NCBI GenBank assembly: GCA_012512505.1
Contig: JAAZEB010000295.1
Location: 1-35,824 of the forward strand
Source of the DNA: Armatimonadota bacterium
GTDB lineage: Bacteria > Armatimonadota > JAAZEB01
Reading direction: 5' to 3'
DNA length: 35,824 nucleotides
The position numbers and the translations under genes were made by a program. Positions 23,919-32,302 of the stretch are shown here, in pieces. Each line of letters starts with the position of its first letter. The stretch's first letter is position 1. The notes beneath the pieces are model-generated. The model searched no databases and had not been told where the DNA came from. It was given only the letters and a program-made list of their open reading frames with translations.

Positions 23919-25394
23919 ATGGCACAAGCAACGATCACCCTTTATCCGTCGCGGCGTATCGCGACGATCCAGCCGAACCTGTACGGGCACTTTATCGAGC
24001 ATCTAGGCGAGTGCGTCTACGGCGGCATCTGGGTAGGCGAGGGCTCCCCCATCGCCAACACCGACGGCATCCGCAACGACGTGGTGCAGCTCCTGCGGCG
24101 GATGCGGCCGCCGGTGGTACGCTGGCCGGGCGGCTGCTTCGCCGACGACTATCACTGGGAGCACGGCATCGGGCCGCGGGCGCAGCGGCGGCGCACCGTC
24201 AACCTCCACTGGGGCGAGACGGTGGAGACGAACGCCTTCGGCACCCACGAGTTCCTGCGCTTCTGCGAGTTGCTCGGGGCGGCGCCCTACATCTGCGGCA
24301 ACGTCGGCTCTGGCAGCCCGCGTGAACTGCGCGACTGGGTGGAATACTGCAACTTCGCCGGCGACAGCACCCTGGCCCAACAGCGGGCCGCCAACGGACA
24401 CCCGGAGCCGTTCCGGGTGCGCTTCTGGGGGGTGGGAAACGAGAACTGGGGTTGCGGCGGCAACCTCACCCCCGAGGAGTACGCCACCGAGTACCGCCGC
24501 TTCGCCACCTACCTGCGCTCCTTTAGCGGCACCCCGCTCACGCTGATCGCCTGCGGGCCGTCTGGCAACGACCCCCACTGGACGCGCCGCTTCTTCACCA
24601 AGCTGGGTGGCTTCCCGAACCTGCAGTGCTTTGCCGCCCACTACTACTGTGGCACGGCCGGCACCGCCACCAACTACACGGTGGACCAGTGGTACCAGCT
24701 CCTGGAGCAGGCCGCGCGGATGGAGCCCCTGATCGTGCAGCAGCGCGCCATCCTGGATGGCTTCGACCCGCAGCGGCGCATCGGCCTCATCGTGGACGAA
24801 TGGGGCACCTGGCATCCACCGGCAGAAGAGCGCAACCGCCCCCTCCACTGGCAGCAGAACACGATCCGCGACGCCCTGGTGGCCGCCCTCACCCTCGACA
24901 CCTTCAACCGCCACGCCGACAAGGTGGTGATGGGCAACATCGCGCAGATGCTCAATGTGCTGCAGGCCGTGGTGCTCACCGAGGAAGACCGGGCGCTGGT
25001 GACCCCTACCGGGCATGTCTATACGATCTACGCCCCGCACCAGGGCGCCGAGGCCATCCTGGCCGACTTCGCGGCCGAGCCGATTTCTTACGCTGGCGGC
25101 GGGCAGCTCTTCGGCCTGGCCGGCTCCGCCTCGCTGCGAGACGACCGCCTCTTCCTGACCGCCGTGAACCCCCACGCGTCGGAGCCGGTGGAGGCGCGCC
25201 TGCGCCTGGTGGACGGCGCCGAGGCCCGGGGCGGAGAGATGACTACCCTGGCAGCCGACGACATCCACGCCCACAACACCTTCGAGGCGCCGGAGACAGT
25301 GAAGCCGGCCACCCGGCCCCTCAATGTCTCGGGTCGCGAGCTGACGGTGACGCTCCCGCCGGCGTCGGTCAACGCCCTCTCGCTGGTGCTGTAG
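23919..25394 (+). CDS. GH51 alpha-L-arabinofuranosidase
   Basis: A 491-residue protein from ATG 23919, no signal peptide, so cytoplasmic. GH51 features: NLYGHFIEHLGECVYGGIWV near 20-39, RWPGGCFADDYHWEHGIGP near 68-86, the acid/base Glu175 in WGVGNENWGCGGN, and the nucleophile Glu294 in LIVDEWGTWHP, followed by a C-terminal beta domain ending PPASVNALSLVL. The enzyme releases terminal L-arabinofuranose from arabino-oligosaccharides taken into the cell. A gap of 205 bp with the repeat separates it from the nitrilase gene, so it may have its own transcript. Confidence 0.95.
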   Translation: MAQATITLYPSRRIATIQPNLYGHFIEHLGECVYGGIWVGEGSPIANTDGIRNDVVQLLRRMRPPVVRWPGGCFADDYHWEHGIGPRAQRRRTVNLHWGETVETNAFGTHEFLRFCELLGAAPYICGNVGSGSPRELRDWVEYCNFAGDSTLAQQRAANGHPEPFRVRFWGVGNENWGCGGNLTPEEYATEYRRFATYLRSFSGTPLTLIACGPSGNDPHWTRRFFTKLGGFPNLQCFAAHYYCGTAGTATNYTVDQWYQLLEQAARMEPLIVQQRAILDGFDPQRRIGLIVDEWGTWHPPAEERNRPLHWQQNTIRDALVAALTLDTFNRHADKVVMGNIAQMLNVLQAVVLTEEDRALVTPTGHVYTIYAPHQGAEAILADFAAEPISYAGGGQLFGLAGSASLRDDRLFLTAVNPHASEPVEARLRLVDGAEARGGEMTTLAADDIHAHNTFEAPETVKPATRPLNVSGRELTVTLPPASVNALSLVL

Positions 25395-25410
25395 GTACCC
25401 AACCGATGGG

Positions 25411-25444
25411 CGGGTCGGGGCGCCTGGCGGTGCGCCCCGACCCG
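25411..25444. terminator. Strong 13-bp hairpin between convergent genes
   Basis: CGGGTCGGGGCGC (25411-25423) and its exact reverse complement (25432-25444) flank an 8-nt loop. It sits between the GH51 stop and the end of the convergent methyltransferase gene. There is no T-tract, so it may act as a bidirectional barrier or RNA 3'-end stabiliser. Confidence 0.5.
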
Positions 25445-25521
25445 GCCGCGAATCGTCGCGGCGTGGCGGCGCGACGGCGTCGTACGCGCGCTGGGGGTAC
25501 GGTTGCTGGCGTGTGCCGGCC

Positions 25522-26280
25522 CTAACCCGCCGGCTTCGTGGCGGTGGCGAGGAGCATGTCGGCGGTGGCGGGGTCGAAGGGGGTGCGGTCGAAGCCGCCG
25601 AGGAGGCGCACGTCGGTGAAGCCGGCATCCTGGAGCTGCCGCTGCAGGTCGGCACCGAAGACGGGAAGGTGGGGCGCTTCGCTGTGCTCGAACTGCCACC
25701 CGCTGTCGGTGCGGGTAAAGCGGAGGATGTTGAACTGCCAGGTGTCCGGGCCGAAATCGAACATGCGCAGGAGCAGTTGCTCGCGGCCATCCACGGTGCC
25801 GTGGGCCAGGGGCTGGAAGCGCTCGCGCGTGGCGGCGAACTGGTCGTAGTTGAGCGTTTGGATGACGCAGACGCCCCCCGGCCGTAGCCGGCCCAGGAAG
25901 CCACGCAGCGCCTGCATCCGCGCCTCAACCGTGACGGCGTGCGGCAGCGTGTTCCCGATGCAGACGACGGCCTCAAACGCCTCCGCGTCCATGCCCGCCA
26001 GGTCCTCAAAGCCGGCCTGGCGCAACTCGACCGGCAGGCCCTGTGTCACCTCACGAGCCGTCTCGAGCATGGCGGCGCTCGGGTCGATGCCCACGACGTG
26101 GATGCCCCAACTGGCAAAGAGGCGGGCGTGCCAGCCGGTGCCACACCCCACATCCAGCAGGCGGTGGACGTGGTGACGCGCGAACACCTCCTGGTAGAAC
26201 GGCGTCTCCCGGGCGAGCCGCCGCTCCCAGTGAATGATCACGTCGTAACCGGCGCCTAGTTGGTCGTAGAGATCCATCAT
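25522..26280 (-). CDS. Class I SAM-dependent methyltransferase
   Basis: About 252 residues from the ATG at 26280 (a second ATG is the next codon). The open frame reaches 26319, but that part lies in an inverted repeat arm and is not protein-like. MDLYDQLGAGYD leads into motif I (RLLDVGCGTGWHARLF), then GIDPSAAML, an acidic motif II region (FEAVVCIGNTLPHA), and a post-motif strand GGVCVIQTLNYDQF. The fold is that of small-molecule methyltransferases; the substrate is unknown. No clear Shine-Dalgarno is visible, but a structured leader (26308-26409) and an OmpR-style promoter (26473-26521) precede it, so it may be under the adjacent two-component system. Confidence 0.85.
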   Translation of the reverse strand: MMDLYDQLGAGYDVIIHWERRLARETPFYQEVFARHHVHRLLDVGCGTGWHARLFASWGIHVVGIDPSAAMLETAREVTQGLPVELRQAGFEDLAGMDAEAFEAVVCIGNTLPHAVTVEARMQALRGFLGRLRPGGVCVIQTLNYDQFAATRERFQPLAHGTVDGREQLLLRMFDFGPDTWQFNILRFTRTDSGWQFEHSEAPHLPVFGADLQRQLQDAGFTDVRLLGGFDRTPFDPATADMLLATATKPAG

Positions 26281-26307
26281 GTGACAGGCCGCGGGGTAGC
26301 CCGGCAG

Positions 26308-26409
26308 CCGCAGCGCCAATCCGGAGCGTGGTGGGAGGAACGATCCCAGGCCACAGGGGTCGATCAGCGTAGTACCTCTGTGCCGCCAAAGGCCGGATTG
26401 GCGCTGCGG
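26308..26409 (-). repeat. Nested inverted repeats in the methyltransferase leader
   Basis: CCGCAGCGCCAATCCGG (26308-26324) is the exact reverse complement of 26393-26409, giving a 17-bp outer stem. Inside, CACAGGGGT (26352-26360) pairs with ACCTCTGTG (26374-26382) with one G-U. The element lies between the promoter and start codon of the methyltransferase. It could be a folded leader RNA or a miniature mobile element; no target-site duplication is evident. Confidence 0.65.
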
Positions 26410-26472
26410 GCCTGGCTAGGGCACCGGGCAGAACCCCCGCAGCCGGGAAACGATCTCGCTTCCACTCCCCAT

Positions 26473-26521
26473 AGTATAACGCAGCTACATTAAGAATGGA
26501 TTAGAAAAGGATTAGAATTCT
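26473..26521 (-). promoter_or_regulatory. Predicted response-regulator-dependent promoter of the methyltransferase
   Basis: On the minus strand, TATACT (26478-26473) is preceded, after exactly 10 nt, by three tandem 11-bp units (26489-26521). On the + strand they read ATTAAGAATGG, ATTAGAAAAGG and ATTAGAATTCT. There is no ordinary -35 hexamer; the repeats stand in its place, as at PhoB-type promoters. The last unit overlaps the end of the histidine kinase gene. Confidence 0.5.
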
Positions 26522-28518
26522 CTAATCCTGCTTCCCACCGGCGTGCCGAGCACGCGCCCTCCGGCCGGCAGCGCCTCCTCGCGGGCAGGTTCAGCGCCGG
26601 ATGCCGGCGCGTCTGGCGTCTCGGGGGCGAGGCAAGGCAGGTGAACGGTGAAAGTGGACCCCTTGCCCAGCGCGCTTTGGACATCGATCCAGCCATGGTG
26701 CGCGTCGATGATCCACTGGCAGATGGCCAGCCCGAGGCCGGTGCCGCCCATCTCGCGGCTGCGCGCCCGGTCTACCCGGTAGAAGCGGTCGAAGATGTGG
26801 GGGATATCCTCTTGCGCGATGCCGATGCCGGTGTCGGTGATCGCCACGGTGGCGAAGCTGTTGACCGCGGCAACGCGCACGGTGATGCTGCCCCCTTCGG
26901 GGGTGTACTTGATGGCGTTGTCAATCAGGTTCAGGAAGAGCTGACGCAGCTTCCCGGCGTCGCCCATCACCGACACCCGCCCCGCCTCGTCGAGGTCCAC
27001 CGTGATATGCTTGGGCGCGGCGAGGAGCACCACCTGGGGATGCAGCTCCTCCAGGATCTCGTTCACCTCAATGGGGCGGCGCTGGATCTGGATCTGGCCG
27101 GAGTCGGCGCGGGCCAGCAGCAGCAGGTGCTCGACGATGGAGGCGACGCGGTTCATCTCCTCCAGGATGCTCACCAGCACCCGCTGGTACTCCTCCGGCG
27201 TGCGCGGCGTGCGCAGGGCAACCTCCACCTCCCCACGCATGATCGTCAGCGGGGTGCGCAGTTCGTGAGAGGCATCGGTGTGGAACTGGCGCATCTGGTG
27301 CAGGTTCGAGTCGAGGCGTGCCAGCGCCTGGTTCAGCTCCTCGGTGCGAAGGGCCACCTCGGCGCGCAGTTCGGCATCCCAGCCCTGCAGCCGGGCCGCC
27401 ATGTGGTTGAACGCCTCCGCCAGGATGCGGATGTCCATCGGCCCCTCTTCGGGAACGCGGAGCGACCAGTCGCCCCGGCTGAGCCCCTCGGCCGCGCGCA
27501 CCACGCGCAGGATCCGCCGGGCAACCGGGTTGGCCACCAGGTAGCTGATCCCCACCGACGCCAGCACGGCGAACAGCCCTACCCACAGCAGCATCCGCTG
27601 CGCCCGCGACACGATGAGGATATCCTCCTCGCCCAGGGGGCGCTGGATGATGTAGGCACCGATCACCTCCCCTCCCATGCCCTTGATCGGCGCTGGAACC
27701 GCCAGGTAGCGCCCCTCGTCGCCCAGATCCACTTCGTAGGACTGCGCCAGGCCCGTGGCCGGCACCTTACGCGGGTCCTTGTGCGGGTCATGGAACAGCG
27801 CCGCCGTCAGCTCGCGCCGGGCTTCCAGGGTGAGGGTTGAGGCGACGATGGCGGGCGGCAGGGCGGAGCGGGCGGCGCTGGCATCCTGTTGTGCCGGGAA
27901 GAAGGTGATGTCGGCGCCGGACATGTCTTTGAGGTTGCGAGCGAGCCGGTCATCAATCGGGGTGCCCAGGATCAGCATCGCGATAGGGCGTTTGACCCAC
28001 GGCTGGGGATGCTGCACCGGCGCCCACGCCGTCTGGTAGATCCCGTCCTTGCTCACATCGATGCCGGGCGGTTGCTGGCCGGAGAACGCCCACTTGATGC
28101 TGCTGGCGAACGGCACCCGCGGCCGCTGCAGATCGGGGTGCCACCAGCCGGCCAGTGGCTTGCCATCGAGACCAACGACGAGGATCGCCCGGGCGCCGAC
28201 GGCTGTCTTGGCGTACCCCTCGATCACCTCCCGCACCTCCCGGTGGGCCCGGGCGACGATCGCCTCCCGCAGCTCGGCATCGCCGGCAAGGAGGGAGCAC
28301 TGGGTGGTAAGGTCTTCGCCCCGGATGCGGTGGAGGCGCTCGAAGAGCATCCGGGTGCGGGTCAGGTCGAGCTGGACGAGGCTGCGCATGTCGCCAACGA
28401 TGCGCAGGTTCAGGAAGAACAGGATGCAGGCGAACACCGCCAGGATCAGCGAGGCTGACCACAGCATCAGGCGCTGCAGCAGGTTCATGCGCCCCAGAAG
28501 TGGCCAGCCGATACCCAC
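26512..28518 (-). CDS. Sensor histidine kinase with periplasmic sensor, HAMP, HisKA and HATPase domains
   Basis: A 668-residue protein. The GTG start at 28518 overlaps the response regulator stop (TAGTG); ATG 28488 (residue 11) is an alternative. Membrane spans at about 17-37 and 308-329 enclose a large outside sensor of about 270 residues that looks Cache-like. HAMP follows (about 330-380), then the H box FHTDASHELRTPL with phospho-His418, N box LFLNLIDNAIKYTP (Asn534), G1 ITDTGIGI, F box IFDRFYRVD and G2 GGTGLGLAI. About 38 Pro/Ala-rich residues form the C-terminal tail, and their codons overlap the 11-bp repeats at 26489-26521. Partner: the regulator encoded just upstream. The signal is unknown. 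Confidence 0.95.
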   Translation of the reverse strand: MGIGWPLLGRMNLLQRLMLWSASLILAVFACILFFLNLRIVGDMRSLVQLDLTRTRMLFERLHRIRGEDLTTQCSLLAGDAELREAIVARAHREVREVIEGYAKTAVGARAILVVGLDGKPLAGWWHPDLQRPRVPFASSIKWAFSGQQPPGIDVSKDGIYQTAWAPVQHPQPWVKRPIAMLILGTPIDDRLARNLKDMSGADITFFPAQQDASAARSALPPAIVASTLTLEARRELTAALFHDPHKDPRKVPATGLAQSYEVDLGDEGRYLAVPAPIKGMGGEVIGAYIIQRPLGEEDILIVSRAQRMLLWVGLFAVLASVGISYLVANPVARRILRVVRAAEGLSRGDWSLRVPEEGPMDIRILAEAFNHMAARLQGWDAELRAEVALRTEELNQALARLDSNLHQMRQFHTDASHELRTPLTIMRGEVEVALRTPRTPEEYQRVLVSILEEMNRVASIVEHLLLLARADSGQIQIQRRPIEVNEILEELHPQVVLLAAPKHITVDLDEAGRVSVMGDAGKLRQLFLNLIDNAIKYTPEGGSITVRVAAVNSFATVAITDTGIGIAQEDIPHIFDRFYRVDRARSREMGGTGLGLAICQWIIDAHHGWIDVQSALGKGSTFTVHLPCLAPETPDAPASGAEPAREEALPAGGRVLGTPVGSRIREF

Positions 28519-29207
28519 TACTGTCCTGAGTCCTCCTCACGGCGGAGCACGTAGCCGACGCCGCGCACGGTGTGGATCAACTTCGGCCCCTGAGTCTGAT
28601 CGAGCTTCTTGCGCAGGTAGTTGACGTAGACATCGATCACGTTGGTGAAGCTATCGAAGTTGTAGCCCCAGATCTGCTCGGCGATCATGGTGCGGGTCAG
28701 CACCTTTCCCGGGTGGCGCAGGAAGAGTTCGAGGAGGGCATACTCCTTGCCGGTGAGGTCCAGCGTGCGGCCGTTGCGGGTCACCTGGTGGGTGTGCAGG
28801 TCCACGGTGACGCCAAACGCTTCGAGGCGGTTTTCACCGTTGCGCTGCTGGCCGCGCCGCATGAGGGCGCGCAGGCGTGCCAGCAGCTCAGCGAAGGCGA
28901 ATGGCTTGGTGAGGTAATCGTCGCCGCCGCTATCGAGGGCGGTGACTTTGTCTTCCACCGAATCGCGCACGGTCAGCATCAGCACCGGGGCGGTGACGCC
29001 GTGCCCGCGGATGTAGCGCAAGACATCCAGGCCGTCCATTCCCGGAAGCTGGATATCGAGGATGATGGCGTCGTACGACTCGGAGACGGCCATGGTGGCG
29101 CCGGTGCGTCCATCGAAGGCCAGGTCTACCTGGTAGCGCTCTTCTTCGAGGCCGCGCTGAATAAAGCTGGCAACCTTCTTCTCATCCTCGACGAGTAGTA
29201 TCTTCAT
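28518..29207 (-). CDS. OmpR/PhoB-family response regulator
   Basis: A 229-residue protein. The receiver domain has the acidic pair (VEDE, residues 6-9), phospho-Asp51 (IILDIQLPGMDG), Thr in LMLTVRD and Lys in YLTKPF. The C-terminal winged helix shows LTGKEYALLELFLRHPGKVLTR and the DVYVNYLRKKLD recognition region, ending TVRGVGYVLR. It is the first gene of the kinase operon. Regulators of this type bind tandem direct repeats with 11-bp spacing, which matches the repeats in front of the methyltransferase gene. Confidence 0.96.
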   Translation of the reverse strand: MKILLVEDEKKVASFIQRGLEEERYQVDLAFDGRTGATMAVSESYDAIILDIQLPGMDGLDVLRYIRGHGVTAPVLMLTVRDSVEDKVTALDSGGDDYLTKPFAFAELLARLRALMRRGQQRNGENRLEAFGVTVDLHTHQVTRNGRTLDLTGKEYALLELFLRHPGKVLTRTMIAEQIWGYNFDSFTNVIDVYVNYLRKKLDQTQGPKLIHTVRGVGYVLRREEDSGQ

Positions 29208-29295
29208 GGTGAGGTACTACCTGCTCTCCTCACCGGTCAGACCCGGATGAGGAACGGATGACGGGCCGAGCCACGACACACTCACGCTGGCGCAA

Positions 29296-29345
29296 TGGGG
29301 GTAAGGGCACAGCGCGTTCAGAACGCGTGGCTGCCCATTACCCCA
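29296..29345. repeat. Imperfect inverted repeat at the start of the two-component transcript
   Basis: TGGGGGTAAGGGCA (29296-29309) pairs imperfectly with TGCCCATTACCCCA (29332-29345), and CGCGTT (29313-29318) pairs with AACGCG (29322-29327) inside. It starts at the -10 element and covers the predicted transcription start, so it could be an operator or a 5' hairpin of the mRNA. Confidence 0.45.
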
Positions 29346-29373
29346 TTATAGCATGCTGCCCCCTCCCTTTCAA
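29345..29373 (-). promoter_or_regulatory. sigma70-type promoter of the response regulator/kinase operon
   Basis: On the minus strand TTGAAA (29373-29368) and a perfect TATAAT (29350-29345) are 17 bp apart. It points to the regulator start at 29207 with a leader of about 130 nt and slightly overlaps the 3' end of the ATPase gene. Confidence 0.75.
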
Positions 29374-30782
29374 GCACCACCACTGCGGCGCTCGGCCGCT
29401 TCCTCCCCAAGCGCGAACTCCAGGAACTGCCGCGCCGTCCGCCCGGACCACCCGTTCTGGCGGCCCGCCCACTGCAGGGCGCGCTGCCGCAGCACCTCGC
29501 GCGGCCATTGCAGCCCCAGGCGGTCGGCCAGGCCGGCCACGATGGAGAGGTAGCCCTCCTGGTCGGGCGACAGGAACGTCACGGTAATGCCAAAGCGGTC
29601 GCTAAGCGAGAGCTTCTCCTGGGCGGCATCGCGCGCGTGGATTTCGCCGTTGGAGCCGTCGCGGTCGGCAAAACGCTCGGTGATCAGGTGGCGCCGGTTG
29701 GAGGTAGCGTAGAGGACCACGTTCTCCGGCCGGGCTTCCAGGCCGCCTTCGAGGACTGCCTTGAGCTCCTTGTAGTAGGTCTCGTTCTGCTCGAAGGAGA
29801 GGTCGTCCACATAGAGGATGAACCGCTCGCGGCGGCCCCGCAGCAGCGCCAGGAGGCGCGGGAAAGCGTCGAACTGGTGCTTCTGGACCTCCACCAGGCG
29901 CAGGCCGCGGTCGGCGTAGGCGTTCAGCAGCGCCTTGACCGTGGACGACTTGCCGGTGCCCCGGTCGCCATACAGCAGCACGTTGTTGGCTGGGAAGCCG
30001 GCCAGGAAGTGCTCGGTGTTGCGCAGCAGGATCCGCCGCTCCGCCTCGTAGCCGATCAGGTCGTCCAGCGAGACCGGGTCGGGGTGGGCGACGCCCTCGA
30101 GGTGGCCGCCGTCCGGGTCGGACACCCAACGGAAGGCGCGATAGCGGTGGAAGAGGCCGCAGCCGGCCTGCGCGTAGTGGCGGGCCAGCTCGTCCACCAG
30201 CTCGCCCCAGTCGGCCGCGGCGGCGAAAGCGGCCATCAGACGTGCCTCCGCCGGGGTGTGGCAGGAGGGCGCGTCCGCCAGGGGGCGCAGATCCTCCCAG
30301 GCCACCAGGCAGGCCTCCTCTTTCCCCGGCACCGCCCGGCGGGTGCGGCGCGCCAGGGCCACCACGAACAGCGACGACTCCAGCGCGAAGAGCACCTGCA
30401 GGTGGCGCAGGTCTTGGATGGCGGCCGCGCGCAGGGCGGGGCTGACGCTCCCATCCTGGCTGAGGGCGGCCTTGCGCGCGAAGGTGTTCTCATCGGCCAG
30501 CAGGCGCTCCAGGAGGTAATCGCGCCAGGCATCCCCCACGAACTCACCCGCGTGGAACTCGGCCGCGTCGGCCAGCAGGCGCAGGAACTGCCGGTAGGCC
30601 GCAACGGCCTGCTCGGGATCGGCGGCCGCCTCAGAGGCGAAGGCGGCAAGCAGGCGCCCCAGGGCGGCCAGAACCGGGTCGGTCTCCTCGGTGAAAAAGA
30701 ACGTGAGCGAGCGGAGGGACCGGTGCGCCTCGCTCAGGCGCTCCGGCACGCTCCCTTGATGGGTCGGTTCGGACAACAGCAC
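29370..30782 (-). CDS. DUF815-type AAA+ ATPase
   Basis: About 470 residues from GTG 30782; TTG 30776 has better spacing to AAGGGAAG, and the frame is open to 30869 with a low-complexity Arg/Gly-rich start that I reject. The N-terminal 230 residues are helical and of unknown role. The ATPase part has LDDLIGYEAERRILLRNTEH, Walker A GDRGTGKSS (residues 272-280), Walker B FILYVDDLSFE (about 321-331) and a sensor-like NVVLYATSNRRHL, all typical of DUF815 ATPases. Their cellular role is poorly known. A small C-terminal lid (QWAGRQNGWSGRTARQFLEF) follows. It seems monocistronic. Confidence 0.9.
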   Translation of the reverse strand: MLLSEPTHQGSVPERLSEAHRSLRSLTFFFTEETDPVLAALGRLLAAFASEAAADPEQAVAAYRQFLRLLADAAEFHAGEFVGDAWRDYLLERLLADENTFARKAALSQDGSVSPALRAAAIQDLRHLQVLFALESSLFVVALARRTRRAVPGKEEACLVAWEDLRPLADAPSCHTPAEARLMAAFAAAADWGELVDELARHYAQAGCGLFHRYRAFRWVSDPDGGHLEGVAHPDPVSLDDLIGYEAERRILLRNTEHFLAGFPANNVLLYGDRGTGKSSTVKALLNAYADRGLRLVEVQKHQFDAFPRLLALLRGRRERFILYVDDLSFEQNETYYKELKAVLEGGLEARPENVVLYATSNRRHLITERFADRDGSNGEIHARDAAQEKLSLSDRFGITVTFLSPDQEGYLSIVAGLADRLGLQWPREVLRQRALQWAGRQNGWSGRTARQFLEFALGEEAAERRSGGA

Positions 30783-30957
30783 TTCCCTTCCGCGGTGGTA
30801 TTCGGCGTGGCCGGGCGCGATCCTGCCGGCTGCTCCCCCCGGTTTGCCCCGCCGCCGCGCCGCTGACAAGCGCCCCGGTTCGCGGGCGTCCGCCGCCTAC
30901 CACGCCCCCCTTCGTCCCCAGGCAACCGGCATGGCAGAAACCTTCGCGCTCGCAGTG

Positions 30958-30985
30958 TTTACGCCCTTACCTTCACGGGTATACC
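30958..30985 (+). promoter_or_regulatory. Possible promoter for the secreted paralog pair
   Basis: TTTACG (30958-30963) and TATACC (30980-30985) are 16 bp apart, upstream of the gene at 31042. Both hexamers depart from consensus. The rest of the divergent gap (30783-31041) shows nothing firm. Confidence 0.35.
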
Positions 30986-31041
30986 CCGGCAGGGCGGCCA
31001 TGCTCGTCCGGCAGCGTGCCGGAGCAGATGGAGGTGGAGGG

Positions 31042-31482
31042 ATGGTGAAACGCAAACTGCTGCTGCTCGTGCTGTGCGCCGGTCTGGTGTTCTGGTCGGC
31101 GGGCAGGGCAAGCGCGCTTCTGGGAGGCACCCTGGGCACCGCGATCCGGATCTTCGGCATCGGCTACGCGGTGCGGGTGTTTGGCCCCCAGATGAACTCG
31201 TTCATCAACGGGGTGATGGGCCAGCGCGGCATCGAGCGGGAGGGAGGCACGCGGGTGGTGCCGATCCTCTCGGTTGGCCAGGGTCTTTACGTCGGCGCGG
31301 CCCAGGTGATGGGGCCGACGTCGCTAGTGGATGACGTGCGCTCGGTGGTCCAGGGCGAGATCACGGTGGGTGACATCCGCCTGAACGGCCTCTTCCCATC
31401 CAGCGCGACGGTGCCGGTGATCACCGGCACTCAGATCATCAACGGGGTCGGTATCTCCGCCATTATCGACTTCAACGTGTAG
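31042..31482 (+). CDS. Secreted protein of unknown function, short paralog
   Basis: A 146-residue protein, ATG at 31042 with GGTGGAGG upstream. A signal peptide is clear (KRKLLLLVLCAGLVFWSAG, cleavage near ASA). The mature N-terminal part is glycine-rich and could touch the membrane (LGTAIRIFGIGYAVRVFG). Residues 71-146 form a beta-type domain starting RVVPILSVGQGLYVGAAQVM that recurs at the C-terminus of the next protein. I do not recognise a family. The two genes are 21 nt apart and probably co-transcribed. Confidence 0.75.
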   Translation: MVKRKLLLLVLCAGLVFWSAGRASALLGGTLGTAIRIFGIGYAVRVFGPQMNSFINGVMGQRGIEREGGTRVVPILSVGQGLYVGAAQVMGPTSLVDDVRSVVQGEITVGDIRLNGLFPSSATVPVITGTQIINGVGISAIIDFNV

Positions 31483-31503
31483 GCAAGCGAGAGGAGAGGA
31501 GCG

Positions 31504-32211
31504 ATGAGGAACCGGGCGATCGCGGTTTCCCTGGCCATCTTCGGCGTCTTTGGCCTGGCTCTCGCCGGCAGCATCAGCCAGGTGCGCGTGGCGCTGGCAG
31601 CGGCGGAGGGCGTGAGCGTCGTCGCGCGCGAGCGGATAGTGGCCGGCCGGCCCGAAGGGGAAGTGGTGGTGGGCGACCGGGTGATCCTCCGCATCCGTTC
31701 GGCGGCCGGCGGGCTCACCGCCACCCAGCGCGCCGACTCCATCGCCCAGCGGCTGCAGATGCTGCTGGGGGGCGGACAACTGACCGGCAACGACTTCCGC
31801 GTGGCGCAGGTGAACGGCCAGTGGGCGGTGGTGGTGGGTGACACGGTGGTGGTCACCGCGGATCCGTACCAGGCCGCGCTGAACGGCACCACGCCGCAGC
31901 GGCTGGCGACGACGTGGCGCGACAACCTGGCGGCGGCGGTGAGCACCCAGGTAGCCGGCTTCCGTGGCGAGCAGGAGCGTGGCTCCAGCAAGGTAGTGCC
32001 GATCGTCAGTCTGGGAAGCGGCATCCGGGTGGGCGCGGCGCAGATCAGCGGACCAGCGAGCAACGTGTCGCAGGCCAGCGTGGTCGGCCAGGTGGAGGCG
32101 TCCTTCCAGGACGTGGCGCGGATCCGCATCTTCGTGCCGCTGCGGTCGGTGACCAATATCCAGCGGGTGCCACAGGTGAACGTCCGCGCCTACGGCGACA
32201 TTCAGCTCTAG
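31504..32211 (+). CDS. Secreted protein of unknown function, long paralog
   Basis: A 235-residue protein, ATG at 31504 preceded by GAGAGGAGAGGAG. A signal peptide or anchor lies at about 5-32. Residues 40-125 form one domain (GDRVILRIRSAAGGLTATQR, then ADSIAQRLQMLLGGG, then VVVGDTVVVTAD), a pattern that also occurs at the start of some bacterial envelope proteins. Residues 163-235 (KVVPIVSLGSGIRVGAAQIS) match the C-terminal domain of the upstream protein. No catalytic residues are evident. The pair may form a surface or periplasmic assembly. Confidence 0.75.
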   Translation: MRNRAIAVSLAIFGVFGLALAGSISQVRVALAAAEGVSVVARERIVAGRPEGEVVVGDRVILRIRSAAGGLTATQRADSIAQRLQMLLGGGQLTGNDFRVAQVNGQWAVVVGDTVVVTADPYQAALNGTTPQRLATTWRDNLAAAVSTQVAGFRGEQERGSSKVVPIVSLGSGIRVGAAQISGPASNVSQASVVGQVEASFQDVARIRIFVPLRSVTNIQRVPQVNVRAYGDIQL

Positions 32212-32302
32212 CGCGGAGCCGATACAGCTTGCCAACGGGGCAGCGGGCGGGACGTTGGGCACGGGTGTGCCCGGTCATCGGGGTCGGGGGGCGATCCGGG
32301 AA

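Noticed and set aside
24003-26009. A 668-codon minus-strand open frame covering the GH51 gene and part of the methyltransferase gene
   Set aside because: It runs through a 13-bp hairpin and overlaps two well-supported genes in other frames; the composition is low-complexity.
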